This document shows positions 27,508 to 37,436 of a DNA stretch of 44,049 bases, in pieces. Every line of letters starts with the position of its first letter. Positions within the stretch are counted from its first letter, which is position 1. Position numbers and translations under genes: made by a program. Under the pieces are notes generated by a model that was given only the letters and a program-made list of their open reading frames with translations, had not been told where the DNA came from and ran no database searches. Origin of the DNA: Tannerellaceae bacterium. Lineage in GTDB: Bacteria > Bacteroidota > Bacteroidia > Bacteroidales > Tannerellaceae. Location of the stretch: contig JAJPZJ010000108.1 of NCBI GenBank assembly GCA_021204405.1, positions 1 through 44,049 of the forward strand, read 5' to 3'.

Positions 27508-27730
27508 TTACTTTTCCTGTTCATATAGTTCTTCAATATAGCGAAATGCTTCTTTTGGTGTACGCTGTTCATCCAGCATATCTTCCAGTTGATAGCTATC
27601 GCTTTCGATAATCTGGTCGATCTTTTTCAGCCATCCATTCATTTTTATCTTCACGAGGTGAGATGCCGGTAGAAGCATTCGCCTTCCGGTGCAAACTGGC
27701 TGCTAATTGCCTTAATTCTTCAAGTGTCAT
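27508..27730 (-). pseudogene. small hypothetical protein, paralogue of the next gene, frameshifted
   Basis: The frame from ATG 27730 reads MTLEELRQLAASLHRKANAS, but breaks in a T5 run at 27642-27646. With one base fewer it continues KMNGWLKKIDQIIESDSYQL to EELYEQEK and a TAA at 27508, giving about 74 residues. As written it stops after 44 codons. It is similar in start and size to the protein at 27239-27481. Function unknown. Confidence 0.5.
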
Positions 27731-27773
27731 ATACTTTATTTATTTGTATATAACAGGGTAGCATAAAAAAGGG

Positions 27774-28640
27774 TTATATTTTCTTCAGTTTAATTTCTTC
27801 TTTATCTATATATTTCGAAAACTTAAAGGCAGGCATACCAAGTGCCATACCTGCATGGATCGTTCCTTCAATACCCAATAGTTCATTGAAACGGCCTTTT
27901 TTATCTTCATCAATAGCACGGCATACAAAACCTGTGTAAAACTGTGAAACGCCTAAGGCTTCTGCCATCAATGAGCCATTCTGGTAAGCCAGGTTGCCAT
28001 CTATTTTTCCATAATAGGCATGTTCTTTAGGTGAATGGATAAAAAGAAGGGCGGTCGCTCCACGCAAAATAGGATCTTTTCCTGCCTTTACCATCGATAC
28101 TAACGCACCGAGGCGTCCTATCATTTTATAAGTATCAGGCATAATGCGGGTTACTAATGCCTTAACGACCGGCCGGTTAATATTCTTCATCTTTTCATCG
28201 AACACATCAACCGTTAACTGAATGATCTGTTTTAGTTTTTCCGGATCCGTTATTAAAGTAAATGCCAACTCTTGTTTATTGCTGGCGGTAGGAGCGCGGT
28301 GAGCAGCTTCAACAATTAGGTCGAGTAAACCTTCCGGTACAACCTGCTTTGAGAAGGCACGGTTAGAACGCCGGGATTTTATCAATAACATTAGCTGGTC
28401 GGGGGCCGGCAGATTATCGTGGTCGATACCATGTACCTTCTCCGGCGGAAAAATAGCATGTTTTACAGAATCTGTAGGACATATAGCCACACAATGCCCA
28501 CACCGGATACAGTTCTCCCGGTTATGTACTTTCACTTCTTCTCTGGCTTTGGATTGGATAAAGATGTGAGCCGGACAAATCCGTACACATTTCCCACACT
28601 TAATACACGTAGTATAATCGATATCTAATGTAAATGTCAT
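27774..28640 (-). CDS. ferredoxin-nitroreductase fusion protein
   Basis: Intact 288-residue flavoprotein. Residues 1-60 carry two 4Fe-4S motifs, CIKCGKCVRICP and CIRCGHCVAICP. The rest is a nitroreductase domain with the FMN-binding SRRSNRAFSKQ near residue 90 and AAHRAPTASNKQ near 112. Such fusions pass electrons from ferredoxin to FMN to reduce quinones or nitro compounds. It lies between the DUF5715 gene (upstream, 44 bp) and the two small paralogues (downstream, 43 bp), all on the minus strand. Confidence 0.9.
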   Translation of the reverse strand: MTFTLDIDYTTCIKCGKCVRICPAHIFIQSKAREEVKVHNRENCIRCGHCVAICPTDSVKHAIFPPEKVHGIDHDNLPAPDQLMLLIKSRRSNRAFSKQVVPEGLLDLIVEAAHRAPTASNKQELAFTLITDPEKLKQIIQLTVDVFDEKMKNINRPVVKALVTRIMPDTYKMIGRLGALVSMVKAGKDPILRGATALLFIHSPKEHAYYGKIDGNLAYQNGSLMAEALGVSQFYTGFVCRAIDEDKKGRFNELLGIEGTIHAGMALGMPAFKFSKYIDKEEIKLKKI

Positions 28641-28684
28641 AATTCATTATTTATTTGATGTATTCCTAATAACAAGACTAAAGC

Positions 28685-29344
28685 TCACTTCATTTTGCGG
28701 GCAGTTATATGAAAGCACCCCTGCTTCCGTTCATGTTTTACATAACATCGTTCTTCCCGCTGCAGATCACGTAATACCATTGCCAACACCATTTTCAGGC
28801 GGTCATTGTCTATATTTAATGTATCTTTTTCATCTATTTTAGTATAACGAGCCCAGGAAACATCGAAAGTCGTTCCGTATAAATGGGCAGAGTTAGATGA
28901 GGAGTTTATATTAGATTTTTGTAAATCTTTAATATCATCACTGGTACGGGTAACACTCGTCACCTTAACTTTATATAAGGAAGCATTATGGTTTTTAAGT
29001 AAATCCTGGAAATTTTTTCCTATATCTTCCAGTAATTGAGCAGCTTCAGGTACCAGGTAAGGGATAGAATGCGTTAACTTCTCAACCTCATAATATTTAT
29101 TAGTTTTAATCTCCTTCATTTTACGCGAGGCATGTCCGGCGGCTTCCCGTGATGGTACCGGCTTAATACCTATCTTTGCCGCTTCTTCGAGATGAAGGGC
29201 ATTCAGGTCGTTGAAATCACGATTATAACTACCGTTATACCATATTCTTTTTAATTCGCCCCGTTTTTCCTTTTTACAGGCTGTAAACGGCAGGCACAGG
29301 CAGAAGGCCAGCAAAAACAATAAGTAGGATGTACTTGTTTTCAT
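28685..29344 (-). CDS. DUF5715 lipoprotein (M15/VanY-like fold)
   Basis: Lipoprotein of 219 residues: signal plus lipobox FTACKKEK, then a domain with VTSVTRTSDDIKDLQKSN and NSAHLYGTTFDVSWARY. The latter resembles the S-x-H...D zinc region of M15-type D,D-peptidases. HITARKMK at the C-terminus could supply another His. This suggests a peptidoglycan peptidase-like function in the periplasm. Activity is not established for the family. A -7-like box (TATTTTTG on the minus strand) is at 29370-29377. Confidence 0.82.
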   Translation of the reverse strand: MKTSTSYLLFLLAFCLCLPFTACKKEKRGELKRIWYNGSYNRDFNDLNALHLEEAAKIGIKPVPSREAAGHASRKMKEIKTNKYYEVEKLTHSIPYLVPEAAQLLEDIGKNFQDLLKNHNASLYKVKVTSVTRTSDDIKDLQKSNINSSSNSAHLYGTTFDVSWARYTKIDEKDTLNIDNDRLKMVLAMVLRDLQREERCYVKHERKQGCFHITARKMK

Positions 29345-29506
29345 TCGTGATATTCTTTTTATTGGTAGACAAAAATAGTGAAATCAACCTTATAAAAAAT
29401 AGGAAAGTGTATATCAAAAGAATGAGAATATTACTACTTTTACCATCTTAATAATATGCTATCCCGTAGAGCTACGATTAGCTGTCTCTGAACAAATTAA
29501 AGTAAC

Positions 29507-29548
29507 GCTGCGGGGGCATGCCTTAAAGCTGCGGGGGCATGCCTTAAA
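29507..29548. repeat. 21-bp perfect tandem duplication upstream of phoH
   Basis: gctgcgggggcatgccttaaa occurs, exactly repeated, at 29507-29527 and 29528-29548 with no junction homology. It lies in the phoH leader, 18 bp before the ATG. Confidence 0.95.
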
Positions 29549-29566
29549 TATGATGAAGGAGAAAGA

Positions 29567-30607
29567 ATGATAGAAAGAATATATATTCTTGAAAATGTTG
29601 ATCCGGTAATTTTCTACGGAGTGAACAATGCCCATATGCAACTGATCAAAACATTGTTCCCCAAACTACGTATTGTTGCCAGGGGCAATGTGATGAAAGT
29701 TATTGGTGATGAAGCTGAATCGGAGCTTTTTCTGAAAAAAATAAGAGAGATCGAGAAATATTGCGAGGAGTTTAATACCCTCAGTGAGGATGTGATCGTG
29801 GATATTATAAAGGGAAAAGAGCCTGTTGCAGTTAAACAGGATAACCTGATCATCCATGGTATGAATGGAAAAGCGATTGTAGCCCGTACTGAGAACCAGC
29901 AATTACTTGTAAAAGCATTTGAAGAAAACGATCTGTTATGTGCTATCGGTCCTGCTGGTACAGGAAAAACATTTGTTGCCATAGCACTTGCGGTAAAAGC
30001 ATTAAAAAGTAAGCAGGTACGGAAAATTATCCTGAGCCGCCCGGCAGTCGAAGCAGGGGAGAAACTGGGTTTCCTGCCTGGTGAAATGAAAGATAAACTC
30101 GATCCATATCTACAGCCATTATATGATGCCTTGCAGGATATGATACCAGCGACGAAACTGAAAGAGTATATGGAAAATAACGTGATCCAGATTGCTCCCT
30201 TAGCTTATATGAGGGGACGTACCCTTAATGACGCTGTAGTTATCTTAGACGAGGCACAAAATACAACACCTCACCAGATCAAGATGTTTCTTACCCGCCT
30301 GGGTGCCAATGCCAAGATGATCATCACCGGCGATGTAACCCAGATAGACCTTCCCTCTACCACCATATCAGGCCTGGTACAATCTATGCAAATCCTGAAA
30401 AATGTAAAAGGAATTGGCCGGATCGAATTCAATAAAAAAGATATTGTACGCCATAAACTGGTACAACGTATCGTAGAAGCATATGATAAGTTTGATGCCA
30501 AAAAGAAAAAAGAGGCCCGGGAATTGCATGAAGGCAGGGGAAATAAAAATGAATCAACTGAAAAACAAACTAAAATAAACAACCGTAATGAAGAAGGCAT
30601 TAGTTAG
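29567..30607 (+). CDS. phoH: PhoH-family P-loop ATPase
   Basis: Cytoplasmic ATPase, 346 residues, of the PhoH family, linked to RNA metabolism in other bacteria. An N-terminal KH-like segment (residues 1-90) is followed by the Walker [14 protein letters not shown] near 125 and the Walker [19 protein letters not shown] near 222. The tail is basic and rich in Lys/Asn. It begins the phoH-purC-ubiE-aroE cluster, and its 3' end overlaps the purC start by 20 bp. The leader carries the 21-bp duplication. Confidence 0.94.
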   Translation: MIERIYILENVDPVIFYGVNNAHMQLIKTLFPKLRIVARGNVMKVIGDEAESELFLKKIREIEKYCEEFNTLSEDVIVDIIKGKEPVAVKQDNLIIHGMNGKAIVARTENQQLLVKAFEENDLLCAIGPAGTGKTFVAIALAVKALKSKQVRKIILSRPAVEAGEKLGFLPGEMKDKLDPYLQPLYDALQDMIPATKLKEYMENNVIQIAPLAYMRGRTLNDAVVILDEAQNTTPHQIKMFLTRLGANAKMIITGDVTQIDLPSTTISGLVQSMQILKNVKGIGRIEFNKKDIVRHKLVQRIVEAYDKFDAKKKKEARELHEGRGNKNESTEKQTKINNRNEEGIS

Positions 30608-31538
30608 AACAGACTTCAACTTTCCAGGTCAGAAAAGTGTATACCACGGCAAAGTACGTGATGTATATAATATTAATGACGAGGTATTGGTAATGGTTGC
30701 TACCGACCGTATCTCGGCTTTCGATGTGGTATTGCCTGAAGGAATTCCTTATAAGGGACAAATGTTAAACCAGATTGCTGCGAAATTCCTGGATGCAACA
30801 GCCGATATATGCCCGAACTGGAAGATGACATCGCCCGACCCAATGGTTACAGTAGGTGTACAATGCGAAGGTTTTCCGGTTGAAATGATCGTACGTGGTT
30901 ATCTGTGTGGTAGCGCATGGCGTGCCTATAAAAGCGGTGTCCGTGAGATTTGTGGAATAAAACTTCCGGAAGGCATGAAGGAAAACCAACGTTTCCCCGA
31001 ACCCATTATTACCCCGACCACCAAAGCTGCCCTGGGTGCGCACGATGAGGATATTTCCAAAGAGGATATCTTAAAACAAGGATTGGTTTCGGAAGAAGAC
31101 TACGCAATTCTGGAAAAATATACGATGGAATTATTCCTACGTGGCACTGAAATTGCGGCTCAACGCGGACTGATCCTGGTAGATACTAAATACGAGTTCG
31201 GGCACCGTGACGGTAAAATTTACCTGATCGATGAGATCCATACCCCCGATTCATCCCGTTATTTCTATTCAGATGGTTATGAAGAACGTTTTAATAACGG
31301 CGAACCCCAGAAGCAGCTTTCAAAAGAGTTTGTCCGTGAATGGCTGATGGAGAATGGCTTCCAGGGAAAAGAAGGCCAGACTGTTCCTGAAATGACCCCG
31401 GAGATTGTAGAAAGTATCAGTGAACGTTATATCGAACTTTTCGAACATATTACCGGGGAAAAATTCGTTAAAGGTGATACAGACAATCTGGCTGAACGGA
31501 TTGAAAAGAATGTTACCGGATATCTTCAAAACAGATAA
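30588..31538 (+). CDS. purC: phosphoribosylaminoimidazole-succinocarboxamide synthase
   Basis: SAICAR synthase of the purine pathway, joining CAIR and aspartate with ATP. The frame is 316 residues. Recognisable family motifs are GKVRDVYNI near the N-terminus, [27 protein letters not shown] and [11 protein letters not shown]. It is the long form typical of Bacteroidota. The start codon lies inside the end of phoH, suggesting coupled translation, and ubiE follows after 5 bp. The frame is intact. Confidence 0.95.
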   Translation: MKKALVRTDFNFPGQKSVYHGKVRDVYNINDEVLVMVATDRISAFDVVLPEGIPYKGQMLNQIAAKFLDATADICPNWKMTSPDPMVTVGVQCEGFPVEMIVRGYLCGSAWRAYKSGVREICGIKLPEGMKENQRFPEPIITPTTKAALGAHDEDISKEDILKQGLVSEEDYAILEKYTMELFLRGTEIAAQRGLILVDTKYEFGHRDGKIYLIDEIHTPDSSRYFYSDGYEERFNNGEPQKQLSKEFVREWLMENGFQGKEGQTVPEMTPEIVESISERYIELFEHITGEKFVKGDTDNLAERIEKNVTGYLQNR

Positions 31539-31543
31539 AAAGG

Positions 31544-32281
31544 ATGGGATACGGTTCGGAAAAAATATTGCCTTATAACGAAAATGAAAATAAGGGAACT
31601 CAGGTAAAACGTATGTTCGATGAGATCGCACCGACTTACGACCCGCTGAACCGTATCATCTCTTTGGGCTTGGATAAAGGATGGCGCAGGAAAGGTATAG
31701 CCTTCCTGAAACCTTTCTCTCCCCAAAAGATATTAGATATTACTACAGGTACAGGCGACCTGGCGATCAGTATGGCAAAAAAACTACGGCCGGAACAAAT
31801 CACCGGAGCCGACCTTTCGGAAGAAATGATGAAAATAGGCCGGAGAAAAGCCGAAGAGGCCGGATATGGGAAAGTCATCACCTTCGAACAACAGGACTGT
31901 ACCGCCTTAACCTATCCGGACAATAGCTTCGATGCAGTTACTGCCGCATTCGGCGTTCGTAACTTTGAACAAATAGAAACCGGACTTGCCGAAATGTACA
32001 GGGTGATAAAGCCCGGAGGACATATCATGATCCTTGAGCTTTCTGCTCCCGGCTATTTCCCAATGAAACAGTTGTATACACTTTATACAACTACAATTTT
32101 ACCTTTGGTGGGACAACTAATTTCCAGACAGAAAACAGCTTATAAGTATTTACCCGAATCAATCCGTGTAGTTCCTCAGGGACAGGTCATGGCCGGTATC
32201 CTGCGGAAATGTGGGTTTACAGAGGTAAAAATACGTACTTTTACTTTTGGGGTCTGTTCACTTTATACAGGAAAAAAATAA
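31544..32281 (+). CDS. ubiE: demethylmenaquinone methyltransferase
   Basis: SAM-dependent methyltransferase (UbiE/MenG) for the last step of menaquinone synthesis; Bacteroidota use menaquinone only, so menG is an equally valid symbol. It has 245 residues. Motif I is LDITTGTGDLAISM near residue 65, followed by GADLSEEMMKIG and AAFGVRNFEQ, then VIKPGGHIMILE. The downstream aroE start at 32301 is 20 bp past its stop. The frame is intact. Confidence 0.93.
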   Translation: MGYGSEKILPYNENENKGTQVKRMFDEIAPTYDPLNRIISLGLDKGWRRKGIAFLKPFSPQKILDITTGTGDLAISMAKKLRPEQITGADLSEEMMKIGRRKAEEAGYGKVITFEQQDCTALTYPDNSFDAVTAAFGVRNFEQIETGLAEMYRVIKPGGHIMILELSAPGYFPMKQLYTLYTTTILPLVGQLISRQKTAYKYLPESIRVVPQGQVMAGILRKCGFTEVKIRTFTFGVCSLYTGKK

Positions 32282-32300
32282 CAACAATCTACGACGATAT

Positions 32301-33044
32301 ATGAAAAAATATGGCTTACTTGGTTACCCGCTTTCACACTCCTTTTCCAGAAACTACTTTAATCAGAAATTTGAAGCGGAAAACATTGATGCAGCATATG
32401 TAAACTTTGAGATACCTGACATCAAAGAAATTAAAAACGTGCTGAAAGAGAACCCTGATTTGTACGGGTTAAATGTGACTTTACCCTATAAAACCCAGGT
32501 GATTCCTTTTCTGGATGAACTTGATGAGGATGCCCGCCAGATCGGTGCGGTAAATGTGATCAAATTTGCAAAAGGCCGGTTCGGTAAGAAGAAACTGGTT
32601 GGTTATAATTCCGATATTATCGGTTTTAAACAATCGATCGAACCTTTTTTAAAACCTTCTCATCAGAAAGGACTTATATTGGGTACAGGCGGTGCTTCAA
32701 AAGCAGTATTCCACAGTTTAAAGCAACTGAATATCACACCAACGTATGTTTCCCGCCAGGAGAAAGACCTCTGCCTTACGTATGAACAGCTTACTCCAGA
32801 AGTAATGAAGGAATATACAGTGATCGTAAATACTACACCGGTTGGCATGTACCCTAAAATAAATGATTGTCCGGATATTCCTTACGATCTGCTTACTCCC
32901 GGCCATTTGTTGTACGATCTGTTATATAACCCTGATACAACTTTGTTTATGAAAAAGAGTGCAGCGAAAGGAGCTACTGTAAAAAATGGTCTGGAAATGT
33001 TACTTTTACAAGCTTTCGCAGGCTGGGAAATCTGGAATAAATAA
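32301..33044 (+). CDS. aroE: shikimate dehydrogenase
   Basis: NADPH-dependent reductase of the shikimate pathway, 247 residues. The start at 32301 (MKKYGLLGYPLSHSFS) is chosen because the shikimate-binding motif YPLSHSFS begins at once. An earlier ATG at 32247 would overlap ubiE and add unrelated residues. The catalytic Lys/Asp region is NVTLPYKTQVIPFLD, the NADP motif is LGTGGASKAVF, and the C-terminal helix is LQAFAGWEIW. It ends the plus-strand cluster and converges on the PPTase gene 14 bp away. Confidence 0.94.
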   Translation: MKKYGLLGYPLSHSFSRNYFNQKFEAENIDAAYVNFEIPDIKEIKNVLKENPDLYGLNVTLPYKTQVIPFLDELDEDARQIGAVNVIKFAKGRFGKKKLVGYNSDIIGFKQSIEPFLKPSHQKGLILGTGGASKAVFHSLKQLNITPTYVSRQEKDLCLTYEQLTPEVMKEYTVIVNTTPVGMYPKINDCPDIPYDLLTPGHLLYDLLYNPDTTLFMKKSAAKGATVKNGLEMLLLQAFAGWEIWNK

Positions 33045-33058
33045 TTTTAATAAACTTT

Positions 33059-33679
33059 TTATTCACTCCAGGTCAGGGCAAATCCGGGAGTAAGAAGAAA
33101 GTGTAACCAATAAGTATGTTGCAGGGAAGTGAAGGTTTCTTTAACCTTGACTTTTCCCGGAGCTGCATATTGGATGGAAGAGATATGTAAATCTTTCCGG
33201 AAATCAATCCCTTCCCGTCCCAGCATTTTGAATAAGGTCTCTTTAGCCGACCAACACAGCAGTGCATATGCTGCTTCCGTGCACGTGGTTGTTAAAGCCA
33301 GTTCTGCATCGTTCATAAACCTGCGGCGTATTTTAAAAGCCCGGTGACTGTAGCATTCAATATCAATACCGGCTACATCATAATTCGATACTAATATCGC
33401 TACATATCCTTTTGTGTGTGAAAAACTGATCGTTCCCGGATAACCCGCTATATAAGGAGCTCCGTTAGCCTTATAGGAGACAGGCAACTCTTCTTCCAGT
33501 AATTCTTTTAATAAGACCCGGCATGCCAGCCACTCACAGCGGCGTTTCTCTATAAGAAATTGTTGCAAGGCCGGTTCATACCAAGCGGGATGGGATAAAA
33601 GGGTCAGCAATTCTTCCGAAGACTCTTCTAACTTCCATACTCCCATTACCGGATTCTTTTGCTTGAATAATAAGGGCAT
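33059..33679 (-). CDS. 4'-phosphopantetheinyl transferase
   Basis: Sfp/AcpT-type enzyme that attaches phosphopantetheine to carrier proteins; 206 residues. The magnesium motif is VAGIDIECYSHR near residue 110 and the second signature is CWSAKETLFKMLG near residue 146. It is the last gene of the mutY-ssb-gldE-gldD unit, 2 bp behind gldD. Its target may be the fatty-acid ACP or a secondary pathway. Confidence 0.87.
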   Translation of the reverse strand: MPLLFKQKNPVMGVWKLEESSEELLTLLSHPAWYEPALQQFLIEKRRCEWLACRVLLKELLEEELPVSYKANGAPYIAGYPGTISFSHTKGYVAILVSNYDVAGIDIECYSHRAFKIRRRFMNDAELALTTTCTEAAYALLCWSAKETLFKMLGREGIDFRKDLHISSIQYAAPGKVKVKETFTSLQHTYWLHFLLTPGFALTWSE

Positions 33680-33681
33680 AC

Positions 33682-34254
33682 TTATTTCCAGTTAAAAGTT
33701 TGGATCAACTCTATAATATCTTTCCTTATATAATTTGTAACAGGCGCCAGTGAGTCGGCATTCGGTGAACAATTATAATACATGGCACCCCGGAAAAAAT
33801 GTTTCTGCCTGTCGGTGATCAGGAACTGAACCGGTGATGCCGATTCGCCATCCAGCAGAAAAAGGGTAGCATATACGCTCCGCTCCGGGTCACTGTATTC
33901 CTGCTCATGGACACGGTGAACCTGCCGGGCCTGCCGCAACACCAGTTCACGCGACTCCGCTTCCACCTCTTCCAACGAGGAGAAATTCAATGGAAAATAA
34001 CTACAATAGATCTTGACGGCCAGCTCCGGATAAGATAGGTTCAACCAGCCGGTAAGGCTATCCACCGGAGGAATTTCAACAGTGGCCTGCCGGGATACAT
34101 CAAAAGTATAAGGAAGCTCTTCCAATAAGAAAGGTTGGTAAACGGCCTCGGCCGGCTCAATGCGAAAATATCCTTTGGGCTTAGGAGTATAATCTACGCA
34201 ACCAGTATAGATTACTAAAATTATAAAGAAGAATAACCCATATAGCGTACGCAT
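33682..34254 (-). CDS. gldD: gliding-motility-associated lipoprotein GldD
   Basis: Lipoprotein of 190 residues. The signal ends at VIYTGC. The family opening, PKPKGYFRIEPAEAVY, follows. In gliding Flavobacteria GldD is needed for motility and the type IX secretion system; non-gliding Bacteroidales keep it next to gldE without known gliding. It lies 15 bp behind gldE and 2 bp before the PPTase gene. The frame is intact. Confidence 0.88.
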   Translation of the reverse strand: MRTLYGLFFFIILVIYTGCVDYTPKPKGYFRIEPAEAVYQPFLLEELPYTFDVSRQATVEIPPVDSLTGWLNLSYPELAVKIYCSYFPLNFSSLEEVEAESRELVLRQARQVHRVHEQEYSDPERSVYATLFLLDGESASPVQFLITDRQKHFFRGAMYYNCSPNADSLAPVTNYIRKDIIELIQTFNWK

Positions 34255-34269
34255 AGTTTCTCCCTTCTA

Positions 34270-35601
34270 CTATTTATTATCTGTCTCCGGATCGATTTTA
34301 TTAAACTTTACCTTGAGGATACGGCGGTTGTCCATTTCCAATATCTGGAAAGAACAGTTATTATATTCTATAACCTCCCGGCGGCGAGGAAAATCTCCTT
34401 TAATTTCCAGCAATAAACCAGCCAGGGTATCTACATCGTCGGTTAATTTGCCAAACGCAGACTCATCTTCACCAGTTATCCGGAAAAAGTCATTCAATGA
34501 TATCTTAGCCTCAAAGATCAGGCTACCATCAGCCATACGGATAAATTGCTTTTCATCTTCATCGTATTCATCAGAGATATCACCCACAATTTCCTCGAGG
34601 ATATCCTCCATGGTAACAATGCCGGAAGTACCACCGAATTCATCCACTACAATAGCCATATGGATCTTATTGGTACGGAATTCTTCCAACAGGTCGTCGA
34701 TCTTTTTGGTTTCCGGCACAAAATAGGCTGGCCGTATAAGGCTTTGCCAGCGGAAGGTATCCGGTTTGTCAATATAAGGTAAGAGGTCTTTGATATAAAG
34801 GATTCCTTTAATATTATCCTGTGAACCGGCATACACCGGAATACGGGAATATCCTGACTGGATAATGAAATCAACCACAGCACGGAAAGAAGTTTTGATA
34901 TCCAGGTCTTCCATATCCAGCCGCGAAGTCATAACCTCACTGGCTGTCTTGTTATAAAATTTGATGATCTCTTCCAGCATCTCCTTTTCTTCCGGCATTT
35001 CCGTAGACGTAAGTTCCAGGGCTTTAGAGAGTTCATCCACCGAAAGATCATACTTCTTTTTACGTAACGCTCTGTTGATCAAAGAGGTGGAAGTAACCAA
35101 TACGTTAGATAACGGACGGCATATCTTTTCCAGTAAGTTCAGCACAGAAACAGAAGCCCTTACAAAACGCAACGAATTACGCTGGGCATAGATCTTAGGC
35201 ATTATTTCCCCCATCAATAATAATAAAAAGGTTAATGCCACCGTTTCCAGCACAAAGCCCAGTACAGGAACTGCAGAGAAGTTGATCCAGGAATGGATCG
35301 CATAAGTACAAAGCATCACCACCGCAACATTCACAAAATTGTTGACGATCAAAATGGTGGCCAGTAAATATTCCGAACGGTCAAGCAACCGTCTGATCAA
35401 AGGATCGGAAGGGTTATTTTCTTCTTTTATATCATTAATATCGGCCGGGGTCAATGAGAAAAATGCGACCTCCGATGCCGATATAAATCCGGATGCAATC
35501 AATAACAGGAAAGCAATACCCAGGGCAACCAAAGGCCCTGTCGTTAATCCGTTTACTATTACGTCATTAAATAATCCGGATATAAAATAGTCTGAGTCCA
35601 A
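34270..35601 (-). CDS. gldE: GldE, CNNM/CorC-type membrane protein with CBS pair
   Basis: 443 residues. The CNNM transmembrane domain covers about 1-200 (ALGIAFLLLIASGFISASEVAFFSLT). A CBS pair, with MTSRLDMEDLD and SGYSRIPVYAGSQ, follows. A CorC_HlyC domain is at the end (EDESAFGKLTDDVDTLAGLL). The family is annotated both as hemolysin-like and as gliding protein GldE. Relatives export magnesium or cobalt. It is co-directional with ssb upstream and gldD downstream. Confidence 0.92.
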   Translation of the reverse strand: MDSDYFISGLFNDVIVNGLTTGPLVALGIAFLLLIASGFISASEVAFFSLTPADINDIKEENNPSDPLIRRLLDRSEYLLATILIVNNFVNVAVVMLCTYAIHSWINFSAVPVLGFVLETVALTFLLLLMGEIMPKIYAQRNSLRFVRASVSVLNLLEKICRPLSNVLVTSTSLINRALRKKKYDLSVDELSKALELTSTEMPEEKEMLEEIIKFYNKTASEVMTSRLDMEDLDIKTSFRAVVDFIIQSGYSRIPVYAGSQDNIKGILYIKDLLPYIDKPDTFRWQSLIRPAYFVPETKKIDDLLEEFRTNKIHMAIVVDEFGGTSGIVTMEDILEEIVGDISDEYDEDEKQFIRMADGSLIFEAKISLNDFFRITGEDESAFGKLTDDVDTLAGLLLEIKGDFPRRREVIEYNNCSFQILEMDNRRILKVKFNKIDPETDNK

Positions 35602-35626
35602 GGGGAACCGTATTAATTAAACAATA

Positions 35627-36106
35627 TCAGAACGGAAGGTCATCCGCACTGCTCGTATCTGTAAATGCCGTATCCTGCTGCCCTCCGGGTTGCTGGAAGT
35701 AAGCAGACGGTTGTTGAGTCTGTTGGGATTGCTGGGTAGCTGTGTTAGTCGTGGAACCATCCTGCGGACGACTACCTGTACTATAGAACTCTACACGGTC
35801 GGCATGAATTTCGGTTACATACCGTTTCACTCCGGCCTGGTCGTCATACGTACGGGTACGGATCTTCCCTTCCACATATACACCCGATCCTTTTTTGACC
35901 CACTTCTCAACAAAAGAAACCAGGTCACGTCTTACCACTATATTATGCCATTCGGTACGTTCGGGAACTTCCGTCCCATTCGACAACCTGTAACCTCTTT
36001 CGGAAGTTGCTACCGGAAAGTTGGCTACAGCAGCTCCACTATCAAAATAACGTACTTCAGGATCACGTCCTACATTTCCAATCAATATAACTTTATTCAG
36101 CGACAT
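35627..36106 (-). CDS. ssb: single-stranded DNA-binding protein
   Basis: 159 residues. The OB fold is at 1-110 (LNKVILIGNVGRDPEVRYF, then EWHNIVVRRDLVSFVEKW and GVYVEGKIRTRTYDD). A Gln-rich linker follows, and the tail ends in DDLPF, the acidic tip that recruits repair and replication partners. It lies 49 bp behind mutY and 25 bp before gldE. Linkage to a DNA-repair gene is usual for Bacteroidales. Confidence 0.95.
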   Translation of the reverse strand: MSLNKVILIGNVGRDPEVRYFDSGAAVANFPVATSERGYRLSNGTEVPERTEWHNIVVRRDLVSFVEKWVKKGSGVYVEGKIRTRTYDDQAGVKRYVTEIHADRVEFYSTGSRPQDGSTTNTATQQSQQTQQPSAYFQQPGGQQDTAFTDTSSADDLPF

Positions 36107-36155
36107 ACTCTATATTTCTATATTTTTCCTAAACTACAAAGAAACATAAATTCAA

Positions 36156-37277
36156 TTACTTTGCCAAGTTTCCACTATGAAACTCTTTTAATTTCTCCAA
36201 ATAAATATGTATAAGTCGGGAGACAGCAAACTTATCCAGTTCTTCCCGTTTCACAGGCAGGTAAGTATCCAATTCCGGACCGGATTTTTCGATGGTTACC
36301 CGGTAGAATGAGGCATACAATATCTGGTGAGAAAGCACATGTTTGATATGGCTGGTATCTACTGTTAGCTCCACCTTTCCACATCCTTCAAACAGTTGGC
36401 GGAAGTTTTCGGTTTGCTGTAACGCTAAAAGATCGCACGGTTGGTTGGTTTCGATAAGGGGAAATTCATACAACCCTTCCCAGATATCCCCTTTCCCGCG
36501 GCGATTCAGGTAAATAGTATCGCCATTTATTATATATAGATAATGAAAATACCGGTTGCGGGTTTTTATCTTATTTTGTTTAACCGGGTATTGCTGTACC
36601 GTATGGGAAAGAAAAGCCATACACTGCTGCTGAAGCGGGCAGAACATACAGGCCGGATTTTGTGGAGTACATTGCAAAGCCCCAAATTCCATAATGGCCT
36701 GGTTATGCAAACCGGCAACAGCCGGGTCCATCACCAACGAAGCCAGCTTTGTAAACTCCTTTTTCCCGGCTCCGGTATCGATCGGAGTAGGTAAAGCAAA
36801 CAACCGGGCTAATACGCGGAATACATTCCCGTCGACAACCGGATAGGGCTAGTTCCAGACAAAGGAGGCGATAGCCGCTGCCGTATATTCGCCAATCCCT
36901 TTCAGCGATAAAATATCTTTATAGGTATGAGGGAAATTACCCCCCCCGAACTTCTCCATGATCATTTTAGCTGCTGCATGCAAATTACGGGCCCGGCTAT
37001 AATACCCTAACCCCTGCCAATACTTCAATACCTCATCTTCACTGGCCGATGCCAGCGAAGCAACATCCGGAAAACGTCCGGTAAAACGATAAAAATAGTC
37101 CATTCCCTGGGCAACCCGTGTTTGCTGTAAAATAACTTCCGATATCCATATAATATACGGGTCTGATGAGTGCCGCCAGGGCAGATCGCGTTTATGCAGC
37201 TCATACCAGTCTATCAATATATGGCTTATTATCAAATCTTTTTTATTTACGGTTTCATCCATGCTTAGTGTATCCAT
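36156..37277 (-). pseudogene. mutY: A/G-specific adenine glycosylase, in-frame stop at mid-gene
   Basis: Base-excision enzyme that removes A opposite 8-oxoG. The N-terminal HhH-GPD domain is clear (WYELHKRDLPWRHSSDPYII, LKGIGEYTAAAIASF). After a TAG at 36849-36851 the same frame continues PYPVVDGNVFRVLARLF. It keeps the 4Fe-4S ligands (CTPQNPACMFCPLQQQC) and a NUDIX-like recognition domain up to 36156. The stop stands where relatives have a residue in FxWN-x-PxPVVDGN. A single substitution (for example GAG or TTG to TAG) explains it. If real, the strain would lack MutY and suffer more G:C to T:A changes. An internal start is unlikely to give an active enzyme. Confidence 0.92.
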
Positions 37278-37436
37278 ATCCTATTAACAATGCAAACTTA
37301 CACACATATAACAGATTATAAGAAATCTTTTTTATAAAAATAAGCATGAAAACTTTTCCCACTTAAATAAAAAGCTATATATTTACATTTTTAAAAATTA
37401 AAAGGTCTATATCAATTAATTAATTCAAATACAGAC

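Noticed and set aside
29459..29641. 60-codon minus-strand frame over the phoH leader
   Set aside because: It is created by the 21-bp duplication (repeat FKACPRS) and overlaps the phoH start on the other strand.
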